Shown here: positions 11,311 to 22,528 of the stretch, one piece after another
Layout: each line of letters begins with the position of its first letter
How positions within the stretch are numbered: position 1 is the first letter of the stretch
Assembly: GCA_963920665.1 (NCBI GenBank)
Contig: OY987272.1
Coordinates: forward strand, 11,537,001 to 11,601,000
Origin: Straminergon stramineum
Lineage: Eukaryota; Streptophyta; Bryopsida; Hypnales; Calliergonaceae
Direction of reading: 5' to 3'
DNA: 64,000 bases
Translations under genes and position numbers: made by a program
Notes under the pieces: model-generated
Databases searched by the model: none
Seen by the model: the letters and a program-made list of their open reading frames with translations, nothing else
What the model was told of the DNA's origin: nothing

Positions 11311-12892
11311 TTAATATGTAGAACAATAGAATTTAATGTCCTTATGTACCCATACATGTAGCATAACCTTGATGAATTTCCAAATTATTCTATGATGAAT
11401 TGATGAGTTCCTCCAATATAATAGAGATTTCTTTTTAAATTCAACTCAAATATCCACATTGCACGTATTTTTCCTTTGACCTCCAATAATAAGTGTAATT
11501 AGTAATCAATGATTGTATATCATGCCACTCTATACTAAAATATATAGTGGTTTGAAGTTGATCATGACTTCAATCAACTTTGAAAGTTGTATAAGGAACA
11601 AAGTCAAAAATATCCTTGTAGGTTATTCTAGTGCAAACTTACAAATTCAAATGAACATTCAATTTCAAAGCCGTCCTAAAGCATTGAAGTCTTTCCTAAA
11701 TACTAATTATGTAAGATGTACACAATCAAAACATGACAATTTATCTTAGCCTAGTGTTGAGTTTTGATACACCTAGAGACAATACTTTGAAATTCAAAAC
11801 TTATTCATAAGATGTCCAAATAAAGCATGCTAAAGTGTGTTTGAATCTACTTTCAACTACCAATAAGATCTAATAATCAAGAAGAAGAAGAAGAAGAAGA
11901 AGAAGAAGAAGAAGAAGAATTGATGTTTTATAATAATAACTAGGCTCAATGGTAATATTAGTGACAATGTTAGGTACTCATATATTAGGTTGTATAAATG
12001 ACTCGTGGAAATTTCCTAAAAGAACAAAAGTCTAGGATAGTTGGATACAAGGTATGAGAAGAACTAATAGCTAGTTACAGAATGATGGGCTTATTCATTT
12101 TTTTGAATTGTAAATTCACAATAAGAACCCTGGGCAAATTACCATTCTATGCTTCAAAAAACTACCAAAAAATTCAAGTAAAAATGCAAGAAATTATTGA
12201 GGCATATCAATTCCGGGTTGAACCAACGGTGCTAATATGTGAGCCTAAGAATGCAAACTTGTGAGCATTGAACTTATATGAAAGGTACCTATAATATAGA
12301 TACCACACACTATAGAAGGTGTATGCGTCATAAACACCTATAATATGGATATTTATAACATATATACTCTATAATCATAGATAGTTTCTATAGTAAGTAT
12401 ATAAACCTATAACATAGGTGTATAGTTTTTAGGCTCATAGGCCCACACTTCTATGCTCACATAATAGCAACCCTCCCCTATTTCATACTTGATTAATTTA
12501 TCTTCTATACTACTCCTAGCTAATTTAGGATCTCTAATTGCAAATATGAATTAAGAATCTCCAAATTTTATGATACATAGCAAATAAATAGTTCTTGTGT
12601 TTTTCCTAGGAATAAAACCAAGGACGAGTGAAGACAGTGGTTCACCTTGGCCACCAATTGATTCTAAAGGAAACCAATTGATTCTAAGCATGTTTTCTTT
12701 TTGGCATTATAGTGCCAGATTGCTCTAAGAAAAAATAATTAGGCTCAAAATAGCAACAAATCATGAAGTTTATCATCAAAACACTTCCAATTAAAAATAA
12801 ATTGAGGATGAAATTTCTAGATTGTGGATGAAAACAAAATTACTAACAATCATACAATATGTGCTAAGTGCTAATGTGATACTCCGCATTTT
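11311..12892. other. AT-rich intergenic DNA
   Basis: No coding support. It contains an AAG microsatellite (11879-11919) and a patch of short inverted 'cctataatatag/ctataacatagg' motifs at 12280-12425. Confidence 0.5.
11879..11919. repeat. (AAG)n microsatellite, about 13.7 units
   Basis: Perfect 41-bp run of AAG/GAA trinucleotides with no interruption, so probably length-polymorphic. Confidence 0.97.
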
Positions 12893-13019
12893 CTATCCAA
12901 TGTCTTGATGAATGTTGAAATTTGGAGCACTACTACAACATTTTATGTTGCAACTTTTACATTTCATAATAAAAGGAAAAAACAAAACAAAACAAACAAA
13001 CAAACTGAACCTAAGCTTC

Positions 13020-13700
13020 AGTTGGCTCAAATTAATTTCTCCCCGGACAATGGTTGAGAAAGCCCAGAAATTCATTCCAAGCACTTTACCGCAATATTTT
13101 ACCGCCCAAAACCCACACCACACGAACGTCTCGGAAACTGCGGCAACCGTGTATTCGGTCCAACCACTACACTTTCCAATAATTCTCCGCCACGTGTGAC
13201 CAATTTGCCAGCGTGGCCCAACGGCCAGCCGTCCCGCTGTGGCTGGCTTCAAACAGAAGGAACTGACCATGTTCTCTAGTCCCGCAGCTACACTAGCCCG
13301 AGAACCCTACTAAATGACCACCTGGTCATCAGCCCGCATCCCCACAACCTGTAGGCGGGTACCAACCGAGCGAAGTTACCGTAGCTTGTTCAGGAAGGCC
13401 CTGACAACTCTGAATCCGTCCTCATCTTCTGCGGGAAACGTGCGCATGTATTCACGCAGACGCTACATACGTTACGCTGCCGGCCTGCATACGCTTCCGA
13501 AGCGGACTGGAACGACGCCGTTCCCTTCACGGGGGAGCGAACTGTATTCCCCGTTCCCCGTTCCCCGTTTCTGTGGGGGTGTCTCCTTGCGCGGTTCCTT
13601 GCGCGGTTTCCTGCGTGGTTTCCGGTTCGTTGTGAGGTGAGCTGGCAGGAATGATGGGGGTTCTTTGTCGGAATCTTGTTCACACCGGCGGTTTTGACAT
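13020..13700. promoter_or_regulatory. Orphan CpG-rich island
   Basis: An abrupt GC- and CpG-rich block inside AT-rich repeats, similar in texture to the RBR promoter at 33.0-33.5 kb. It includes a G-box-like CCACGTGTG near 13190 and tandem motifs: CCCCGTT repeated near 13550-13568, and a CTTGCGCGGTT / CTTGCGCGGTTT / CTGCGTGGTTT triplet at about 13588-13622. Frames of 95-125 codons on both strands overlap here, none recognisable. It may be the promoter or first exon of a gene whose body was displaced by transposons, or it may itself be a mobile-element fragment. Confidence 0.4.
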
Positions 13701-13785
13701 TGGAGCTATTAATTCGGCATTGGTTTCAAGGAGAAGCCAGAGGCTGAGGAATGACCGACGGAGAGTACGAGTAAGGTATCAGGGT

Positions 13786-14201
13786 GATCACCCATTTCCG
13801 ACCTCTTAAGCAATTCAGCCTATCTGCGGCATGGGGAAGGTTGAAGAATTTTTTCCCATGCAGAGAAAGAGATTTCAGAAGGATTTCAGAATTTTTTACA
13901 TTTTTTTCCTCAAAAAACAAAATTATGATGAATTTTTTTAGTGTAGATTATGTGTGCCTCATTTTTGATATGAAGGGAAACCTATTTCCAATCATAGTCA
14001 GGTTCAAAAACCAATGTAAGTGATTGTTGTGGCTTTCAATGTACTTGCTATAATCATTGTAAGCTTTCAATGTTCACCTCCCAGACATTTTTGTTGCTTC
14101 TACTATTCCTGCTCTACATGAATTGTCACCTACTCCACAATTGATCGAAAATGCAGCAACCTAAGTTGCAAGAATGGGAGGCTAGTTGGAAATGGGTGAT
14201 C
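13786..14201. repeat. Inverted-repeat-bounded segment (GATCACCCATTTCC)
   Basis: GATCACCCATTTCC at 13786-13799 is perfectly complementary to GGAAATGGGTGATC at 14188-14201, enclosing 388 bp of AT-rich DNA. It may be another MITE; I could not identify a target duplication. Confidence 0.55.
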
Positions 14202-14270
14202 TTTTTTACGTTTCATCCTTGACTCTACAATGGTTCATTCTTGACTCTTGTTTAGTCCAGAAGTTGTTAA

Positions 14271-14494
14271 CCAATGACATCAATATGGACGTTTAGTCTC
14301 TAATGGATGATAAAGAATCTCTCTATGTACGATAGAATTGCAACTATTTATCCTTGGAATTTTGTGCAGAAAGGAGAGATCTTCTATAGTATTTTGACCT
14401 CTAATGAGTATTTTTTTATTTTGATTTAAAGTAGATGATGTCACATGGTTTCAAAAGAGTGGATTTCCACAGTTACCAGTTCGTCCTTTAAGGA
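14271..14494 (-). mobile_element. TTAA MITE-1, reverse copy
   Basis: Reverse-orientation copy of the roughly 220-bp family seen at 14816, 15042, 22305, 24503 and 44815. The shared core includes CCATTAG, ATGGATG, AAAGAATC and TTGCAC. TTAA is at 14267-14270. The right flank reads ATTA instead of TTAA, so the end has mutated. Confidence 0.7.
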
Positions 14495-14505
14495 TTAGCC
14501 CTTAA

Positions 14506-14811
14506 CCCTCAGGGGGGGGAGTAGTAAGCGGTTAGAGTAGCAACCTACGTGCGAACAAATGGTAGGTAGGGTATTTTAAAAACATGGGGACTAGTAATTA
14601 TAATTGGTTTTAGAGTAATATAGGGTATCAAAAATGGCATTGGATGTCTTTAACGTATAATAGGATATGGAATAATAGGTCCTATTAGACAATTACATAA
14701 TGATAGCATGTGAAAAAATAAATAATTTATACACCCCACCCCCTATAAAATAGTGGTTGTTCACACCTATATCCTTATTTTTTTAACACTTTGCCCCCCC
14801 CCCCCTGAGCC
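14506..14811. mobile_element. TTAA element with G/C-run termini
   Basis: 306-bp segment between TTAA (14502-14505) and TTAA (14812-14815). Its ends are CCCTCAGGGGGGG at the left and the complement of GGCTCAGGGGGGG at the right. It is inserted between a reverse and a forward copy of MITE-1, and its right TTAA is also the left TTAA of the next element. Confidence 0.65.
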
Positions 14812-14815
14812 TTAA

Positions 14816-15037
14816 CCCTTAAAGGACAAACTAGTGATTGTAGAAATCCACTCTTTTGGAATCATGTGACATCATCTACTTTAATAAAACCAAAAATATT
14901 TATTGGAGGTCAAACTATTGTGTAACATCTCTTCTTTTTGCACAAAATTCCAAAGATGAACAATTGCACTTTTGTCCAACGCATGAAGATTCTTTGTCAT
15001 CCATTAGACAATGAACATCCTTGGTGTTGTTTAAAGG
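14816..15037 (+). mobile_element. TTAA MITE-1, forward copy
   Basis: 222-bp element starting CCCTTAAAGGACAAACTAG and ending GTTTAAAGG, with TTAA at 14812-14815 and 15038-15041. It is the clearest complete copy of the family. No ORF. Confidence 0.85.
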
Positions 15038-15041
15038 TTAA

Positions 15042-15423
15042 AAGGACGGACTAGTGACTATGGAAATCATTCATTTTGATATTGTGGGAATCACTAGTTT
15101 ACAAAAATCCAAAAGTATGCATTGGAAGTCAAACTACTATAGAAGATCTCTCCTTTCCACACAAAATTCTAAGGATGAATAGTTGCACTTCTGTCCCACA
15201 CTTGAAGATACTCTGTCATCCATTCACTAGAAGAAATCTACAATTGCCTCAACAAAATCTACATGACGTGTTTGTTGAGGCAAATGCACAATCTACACTA
15301 GAAAACGTAGAACAATGCAAATTGTGTGTTTGCCTCAACAAACACGTCATGTAGATTTTGTTGAGGTAAACACAAATTTCTTCTAGTGATTGGACACTAA
15401 TATTTTGTGTTGATGTTTATGGG
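15042..15423 (+). mobile_element. TTAA MITE-1, second forward copy, interrupted
   Basis: A second MITE-1 copy immediately abutting the first, sharing TTAA at 15038-15041 and closing with GGG plus TTAA at 15424-15427. It is split at 15225 by a 164-bp CACTA hairpin; with that and one 3-bp duplication removed, the length returns to about 215 bp, the family size. Confidence 0.85.
15225..15388. mobile_element. CACTA-type hairpin MITE nested in MITE-1 (TSD ATT)
   Basis: 164 bp, starting CACTAGAAGAAAT and ending ATTTCTTCTAGTG, flanked by ATT at 15222-15224 and 15389-15391. A 3-bp duplication and CACTA termini are diagnostic of the CACTA/EnSpm superfamily, whose plant TIRs are typically close to CACTACAAGAAA. 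The arms pair over about 68 bp, and each arm contains a smaller stem (CCTCAACAAA with TTTGTTGAGG). Confidence 0.9.
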
Positions 15424-15892
15424 TTAAAGCACGTGTCTCCTATGACCATGATAGTTACCAAACCTGCTCCAATTATTGGACCAATAGGTACATTCTTTGT
15501 TTCTACATTGAACAATGAAGTCATCCATCAACCACTTTTTGGCCTCAACGTCCTTCAAGGGTTAAAGTAGATCTCAATCATAGGATTGTAAATGAAAAGT
15601 TATAAGAAAATTTTTAATTTTTGAAGTGGTAAAGATCAATAGAAAGTATTGTAAGGTTATGTTATGAGAGAAGATGTTCGTGGAATTTTTGTTATTATGG
15701 TAGTTCCATTTTCATAGGGGGGTGCTTCAATCTATGATATGATTAATTTTGTACTTAAAAAACTTCAAGGAAACTTTCATTGATCATTTTTTAAATCCTA
15801 TCATTTTTTAAAATATAATATTTATGTACTAACTTACTTGTAAAATGTGGTGAAGTGCTACATAAGAGGATTCTACTTAGTGTTGATCTTAA

Positions 15893-16253
15893 CCCTCAAA
15901 GAACATTATTTTTAGGTCTTAGGAGGGTTGTTCAAACTTGAATGTCAAGAATCTTTTTTAAATTAATGGGTATCATATAGCTTGTTCAAATAACCAAGCA
16001 ATGATGAGCTTTTGCTTTCCTTAAGGCCATGGGCAACCTTAAAGCCATTACTCAAAAAAATTACCTAACTTTCCAATGCAAAAACTTCAAATTTAAATTG
16101 TGATTCAAAACCCAAGACTTGGATTGATATATGCATCTTGTGAAGACCAAGAGAATGATATCAAGGAAGTTCACATATAGTTGAGTATTGTAGGAGTTTT
16201 CTTGAAGATTCTACAAAAACTCAATCTTTTTGGTTGTGTATGCTATTTGAGGG
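15893..16253. mobile_element. TTAA-flanked element, CCCTCAAA ends
   Basis: 361 bp. Left end CCCTCAAAGAACAT; right end is the complement of CCCTCAAATAGCATA. TTAA is at 15889-15892 and 16254-16257. The interior is AT-rich without ORFs. Confidence 0.75.
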
Positions 16254-16257
16254 TTAA

Positions 16258-17265
16258 ACATGGATGTTGGTGAAATTGTATCTACATTATAAGATCTTGA
16301 ATGAAGTAAAAATTAAAATACGAAACTATTCTCAATTGGTGAAGCTTGCAAAAATCATAAAGAGAAATTATTATTAAAAGATTTTTGAGATGAATATTTT
16401 CTTGCCTTGCACTTTACCTCTCTTTTGGAGAGTTACATTAGCAATACACTTTTAGGATAGTTCTCAAGGATTAGTTCATAGTCTAATTCCATTGAACCTT
16501 TAAAAAATCAACAGTCTAAGACACTTATAGAGTCTAAGATACTTATAGAGACTAGAGAGCAATTTTGACTCAAACCATCTTAGGAAATCACAAATAGGGA
16601 ATATTAAATTTGGTATGTAGTATATTTGAATAAGGAGATTTTGGGAATGAAGTATATGATAAAAGGAGTGATAATTTGAGTTGTGGATATGTGTTTCGAT
16701 GATAGATTGTATCCTTGTCATTTACTCTACTTAAATAACTCTAAAATGAAAATTATATAATTTTTTTGCATCCAATAATATAGTTTACTATGCAAAATTG
16801 TGACATAAAATTTACAACTTACTCAAGTAAGTCCACCAAAAATTTTCATCCCAGTTTTTGTATATAGCTCGCAAATGAGCTTGACTAACAAACTATGATA
16901 ATGTGTCAATCACAAATTCTAAAATAACATAAAGTGGATCCAAAGCAAACTAAGGAACATCTGCATGAATGATTAAAACCAATTTATAACCAATTTTTTT
17001 TCAAAGAAATATTTCATAAACATATAAATGATTATGTATATTCTATGCAAAGAATCACACATGCGAAAGGAAATGTTGATAATATATCTCACTCTTTGAT
17101 AGATTTTAGTCAATGCCAAAGTGTCGCTTGAAATATTCCTTGGTGAAATGGAGGTAAAGAAGGGCTTATCGGTCCCAAAGAAAACATTACATACATAAGA
17201 GCAATACATAAAAACTGCACAAAGAACCCTCCTTATGATCAATTACAAATTCGCAATGCATAATC
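16258..17265. other. AT-rich intergenic DNA
   Basis: No gene or repeat boundary recognised. The minus-strand frames at 16500-16721 and 16973-17242 are low-complexity Ile/Tyr-rich translations of AT-rich DNA. Confidence 0.45.
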
Positions 17266-17269
17266 TTAA

Positions 17270-17846
17270 CTCCTAAAGAATCGGATGCCCGTTGAATGTA
17301 TGTAGCTAATCTTGGGTAGGTGCGTATGAAGTCATTTTGTAATGGATGTTCTTCAAATTTTGATACATGGTGTGAACATATACCTCCTAAGTGCGAATTT
17401 AGTTTTCTTTTCCAATCGGGTGCCCGGATCAAAAGTTATGTTGCCTTAAACTTTTCAGGTAGCTCAAGCAACATGTGCAAAACACCTCCTCTGCTTCTGA
17501 AATTTGGGAGGTATGTAATTTACAAGATATAGGATGCAAATGTCAAAAAAAATAACCAAGCATGTGTAGTGTAAAAATCTCACTTTAGAAGGAGTTTAAG
17601 GTTGCTAACCCGGTCAAGCAAGGTTGGAAAAAAACTTTTTCTTCTAACTTCAAACGTTATAATCTTCCAATCTGTACGGTCAAAGTTTCTGAAATTTTTT
17701 CTACACACTCCCATAGGCTTAGTTTAGTACAAATTTATATGGTTGAATTTTGAAAACCCCCTTTTTTTTCTTTTTTTTTCTCACTGCCCTAAAAAATGGC
17801 AGTTTTTCACAATTTCTGCGTGAAATGTGCTTTGGTCCTTTAGGGT
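17270..17846 (+). mobile_element. TTAA element family P570, copy 1
   Basis: 577 bp. Left end CTCCTAAAGAATCGGATGCC, right end GGTCCTTTAGGGT, with TTAA at 17266-17269 and 17847-17850. It is homologous along its length to 18931-19500 (shared GGTAGG, GGATGTTC, CGTTATAATCTT, CAATTTCTGC). No transposase. Confidence 0.85.
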
Positions 17847-17850
17847 TTAA

Positions 17851-18811
17851 CCCTTCACCGCCCAAGGCCTAAATAGGTTTAAAAATAACATTTCTTTTGA
17901 ACTGTTATAGAAATAATTTTCACTGAGTTATAGAGATCTCAACCAAATAATCTTGCAGTGCACTTGTTGTAGATGATGTGCATCAAATTTGGTGTCATTT
18001 GACTATATAGATTGCAAGATTATAATGTTTTAGTGTTGAAAAAGGATGCTGAATTTTTCCTAAAAAAACACTTGGAGGCAAAATTCGGTTTCTAAATCTA
18101 CTTAGATGAAGAAACTTTAAACTATAAAGAGATTCAAAATCAGCATATAAATACATTGATGAAAAAAAATATCATTCAATTGACTCATTGTGTCTACAAA
18201 ATGGCTTTGAAATGTCAAAAAATAGCAAGAAAAGTTGCAAAAAACACATAAAAAACCTGAACCTCCATCTACTAAAATGCTTCTCCGTCACTCTTTGCTT
18301 CTTGGATTGATATCAAGTTTTATACACACAGACTAGACTAGTATGTGCAACTTTTCCAAGAAAAATTATTGGAAATGAACATTGTATGAAGAAGAAACAA
18401 GTTGTTGAAGTTCATTGTAATCCCAAAATGTCGGGATTTTGAACTTTGAATTGCTTCCAAACATTCAAAACAATATGAATTGACATGAAAATTCTACCAC
18501 AACAAATAGACTTCAAGGGGAACATAATCCAATAAATTTTATTGAAAACGAACTTTGGATGAAGGAGATACAAGCCCCCAAAGTTGCAGCCATCAAATGG
18601 AGTTTGGAGAACTAAAATTGAACTTGTGAACTTCGATTGTCTTTCAAAAATTCAGAAAATCTTGGATTGATCTGAAAATTTTACCACAGAAAATAGAAGA
18701 GAGAATGCAAATTCTCCAATAAGTTTTATTGAATTCGGACATCTGATGCAAAAGTTATAGGACTTTGAATTTGACTTGAGGACACTTTTGGTCCCCTTGG
18801 GCGGTGAGGGG
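17851..18811. mobile_element. TTAA element, CCCTTCACCGCCCAAGG family
   Basis: 961 bp. The left end CCCTTCACCGCCCAAGG and right end CCTTGGGCGGTGAGGGG are inverted with one mismatch. TTAA is at 17847-17850 and 18812-18815. The left TTAA is also the right TTAA of the previous element, so the two elements are back to back. No coding frame of interest. Confidence 0.9.
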
Positions 18812-18930
18812 TTAACCTTTTCCAAGATTTTACTCATAAAAAAATAAAGCACACCCAACCATGGTACATTATGAATCTATCATGAATAATCAATTTCATC
18901 GATCTTCGAGAACCTCAAAATTCCTATTAA

Positions 18931-19500
18931 CCCCTAAAGAACCAAGTGTCCATTCAACATACACAAGAAATCTCGGGTAGGCTTCTACAAAGTCATTTGT
19001 AGTTGGATGTTCATGAAATTTTGGAGATATAGTGTATCTATGTATCTCCTTCCTCAAAATCTTATTTTTTTTCCAATCAGGTGCCCAGACCGAAAGTTAC
19101 ACTTCCCTGAACTTTGCCAGCAGCTTGGGCAGCATGTGCAAAACTCTTCCTATGATTGTGAAATTTGGCGGGTGTGTAGCGTACATGATCCAAATTGAAA
19201 ATGTCAAAAAAATAACCCTATTCTGTGTAAGAATCTCATTCTAGCAAGTGTTAAAGTTTGCAAGCCATATCAGGCAAGGTTGGAAAAAAAAATTTCACCT
19301 AACTTCAAACGTTATAATCTTTCAATCTGTATGGTCAAATTTTCTAAAAAAAATTTCGCATGTTCCCAAAGAAGTCTAGTTCAAATTTGTACGGTTGAAT
19401 TTTGGAAAAAAAGCTTTTATTTTTATTTTTTTCTTGCTGCCCTAAAAAGTGTCAGTTTTTGACAATTTCTGCCCGAAATGTGCCTCGGTCCTTTTAGGGG
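18931..19500 (+). mobile_element. TTAA element family P570, copy 2
   Basis: 570 bp. Left end CCCCTAAAGAACCAAGTG, right end GGTCCTTTTAGGGG, TTAA at 18927-18930 and 19501-19504. It is the second copy of the element at 17270. The frames at 19007-19244 lie within it and are not genes. Confidence 0.88.
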
Positions 19501-20805
19501 TTAAAATTATGTTCCAGGAAATTATGGATGGTGCGTCCAATCAGAGTGTATGGCTTGTTTCTTCATAAGCATGTGACTTGTTGACATGAACTTCTGTTGC
19601 CTCTTTAACACATGAATTTCCGTCGTACAACCGGGGTCTGATGTTTGAATTGCACAATGTATTTTTTTTCTGATGAGCTCAAACCTACGATGACAAATTG
19701 GGTGGCCAAGTTTCTTTGCCTGGAGAGGCCAAGATCAAGAAAGAATGACAACCTGCTCACGTACCACATTTGAATGCCACTCTGTTCATTGCAGCACAGA
19801 TTCACAAGTACCTTTAAGGGTAAACGTGCTTATTACCCTGAAGCAGATTTGCTATCAAGGTAAGTTATTGAGGTACCTTGGAGAAGCTATGTATTTGTCA
19901 ACTCTCGATCTATTTCAGCTATAACTTAGAAAAGTTCAAGAGAAGCTACTCGCAACTTGTGGAATCAAGACATTCTGACAAGAAATGAATTCTTTGTGAT
20001 TTTTCAAAGTTTGTTGAAATGAAATTGGTAATGTGTGGGTAGACTCATGCTAAGTTAATGCTAAACTACGTGCTGACATGTTCCCTCCCCAGGTGCATTG
20101 TCATAATAGTAAAGAGTTGTTAACTTAATATAAGATTGTGGTAAGCTTAATGGATGGGTGACTGACACAAATGGGAGGGTCCAGTAGATGTTGGAATTGA
20201 GTGACTGATTGTTCTAAGTTACCTTAACTTTTAACTTAAGTTAGTTAATCTGATGATCATTTGGCTTCCATTCATCCTATGTGGATGTCGAGAATTTGGG
20301 ATGACTTCAGTTATTTCATTTTGCAAAGGACAGACTGGAATTGGTGTTAACAAGAATTGTGAGTAACTTACTCTGCGTTTTGGGACAGTGTAATGCAGCT
20401 AATACTTCCCTGCAAAGATTGCCTTGTTTTGAATTCCACAAAATGCAACCTTATTAGTTTAAGTTCCACTGAACAATGGCAATTACTAAAATTTGATTTG
20501 AATTCCCTTTATGGGCATATTTGGTTCCATCCTAGATGATGACTATAATTTCACTGGAAATCATCATTTGCCTCTTCTCTGGAAAGGGGTAATAAACTGA
20601 ACTGTTCTTTGTTCAGGCAATTAATTTCATGAATGCTCGCCTAACTTACTTACTCCAATGAACATAAGTAAGGCAGTTTTTTTGTTTTGTTTTTATCATT
20701 TTCATAATAATTTATTCTTTGGAAAATGAGCAAATAGTGTAAGTACTCCATCATCAGTTCAGTTCATTCATTTTGACAGTTTCTGAAGTTTCTGTCGCAG
20801 AGATC

Positions 20806-20837
20806 ATCCATCCATCCATCCATATGTCCATCCATCC
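20806..20837. repeat. CCAT tetranucleotide repeat (interrupted)
   Basis: Runs of CATC/CCAT interrupted once by ATGT. Confidence 0.8.
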
Positions 20838-21245
20838 CTGGGTCCGTTGGTCCATCTGCTTGATTGATTTGAAACCCAACTGAACCAATTTCACAACCAC
20901 CCATTCTTCTCGCTCCACACATGGGTTCAGGATAGATATCAGGGCCTTAAAAGATCCGCTGCTGCTGCTGGAACGTAACGCACTGTAGACTATCTTATGA
21001 TAAAATAAAATAGCTGGTCTCTGTCTGACTGACTGACTGAATGACTGAGCCGGCCTCTGACAATCCATCCCTCTTGTTTTAAATAATGGAGATAAACATT
21101 AGAGTGCTGCCACCTGGGGAAAAGCTGGAACGGAATTCAGCACCCAAAAAAAACTCCGTCCAACCGAAACAGGCACTCATTCATCAGACCACTCAGGTTG
21201 GTCTTTTTATGCATCCACAATTTACTGTATGGTATGGTATGTACA

Positions 21246-21266
21246 GTAAGTAAGTAAGTAAGTAAG
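21246..21266. repeat. (GTAA)n microsatellite
   Basis: About five perfect GTAA/TAAG units. Confidence 0.9.
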
Positions 21267-21379
21267 CTGGGCACCCCTGAAAATACCACTTTCTGCTGAT
21301 GTGCTGATGTGCCTAGTTAGTTACTATTATTAAACTGGTCAAATTTGTATGGGATATTTCTATGTCGGGAAAGGACAGG

Positions 21380-22105
21380 AGGTTGTAACACACCTAAGAA
21401 TGTGGCATTTGGATTCCGTATGCAAAAGTTATGTAGGGTTAAAGTTTTTTTTGGTAGAGGGTTTTTGAAATCGTTTCTTCCACATAGTTACATATGGATT
21501 TTGGAGATGTACCAATGGTGATGGTGGTGGTTTTGGGTTAGTAGTGCATGTGGGAGTGCTTACCAACCCTTTTTTTTTCCAGCACCCACATAAGGCTAGA
21601 TTGCACCATTCCAAAAGAAATATCTACTTTTTGCCAGAAAAAAGTAATATTTTTTTGCCAGAATTTTTCCATTTCTATTTAAAATGTGGATGAATTTGCC
21701 AAATTTGGATGAAAAAGTGCATAAATATGATTGAAAAGTATTTTTTGGTTGAGAAGATGGATGAATGTAGAAATGCAATACTTCACCAAATTTTAAGTGA
21801 TCGACACTCTGACACTTTCTCAAAAAAAAAAGGGGGTTGGTGCTCACCTGACATATTTTTCTTGTTGTCAACAAGTACAAGGAGGTTCCAACACAACAAA
21901 GAACGTAGCATTTGGATCCCCTATGCAAAAGTTATGAAGGATTAAAAAAAATTGGTGGAGGTTTAAATTCTAAATTTGTTTCTTCCGTGTACGTACATAA
22001 TGATTCTGGAGATGTATTCATTGTGATTGTAGTGGGTTTGGGTTAGTGGAGCATTTGGGATTCCTACCTTACAACAAGGTGAACCAGACCATTCCAGATC
22101 CATTT
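21380..22105. repeat. Diverged direct repeat pair, about 240 bp each
   Basis: Segment 21380-21620 is repeated in the same orientation at 21885-22105. Shared landmarks in order are GGAGGTT, GCATTTGGAT, TATGCAAAAGTTATG, TTTGTTTCTTCC/TCGTTTCTTCC, GGAGATGTA, TTTGGGTTAGT and ACCATTCCA. The copies are clearly diverged. No LTR-type TG...CA ends or internal polyprotein frame are visible. Confidence 0.7.
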
Positions 22106-22304
22106 GGTTGCCTTAGCTCCGTGGGATCATTGCAAGGACTTACTAGGTGAATGTGAGGGTCCCAAGAGTGTAATGGAGACATTTTATAGGTATCTGCAAA
22201 GCACAAAATGTTTAAAATGAACAACTTTATTGTACCCTAACATTGAAATTACTAGTAAAAGTTGTAATATAGGATTTTATTTCTCCACTTAGATATAAGC
22301 TTAA

Positions 22305-22524
22305 CCTTGTAACATCATTACAAACACTTAGTGTCCAATGGATGGCAAAGAATCCTTCTATATAGGACAAAAGTGCAGATGTTCACACTTGCAATTTTGT
22401 GTGAAAAGGGGAGGTCTTGCGTAGTAGGTTGACCTCCAATGAGTGCTCTTGGATTTTTTTAAGCAAATGATTCATATGATATGAAAGAGGATGACTTCCA
22501 CGTTGACAACTTGGCATTTCAAGG
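22305..22524 (-). mobile_element. TTAA MITE-1, reverse copy
   Basis: 220 bp, reverse complement of the copy at 24503. TTAA at 22301-22304 and 22525-22528; the ends are CCTTGTAAC and CATTTCAAGG. Confidence 0.82.
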
Positions 22525-22528
22525 TTAA

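Larger units (their letters stand above)
19505..21370. other. Intergenic DNA with simple repeats
   Basis: No supported gene. It contains a CCAT-rich simple repeat near 20806-20837 and (GTAA)n at 21246-21266. The 104-codon minus-strand frame at 20754-21068 is largely a translation of the CCAT repeat. Confidence 0.5.

Noticed and set aside
13314..13640. 108-codon plus and 97-codon minus frames in the CpG island
   Set aside because: Overlapping open frames on both strands are expected in GC-rich DNA; composition is Arg/Ser/Pro-biased with no recognisable motif.
21380..22105. Direct repeat pair read as LTRs of a retrotransposon
   Set aside because: Only about 260 bp between copies, strong divergence, no TG...CA ends, primer-binding site or polyprotein.
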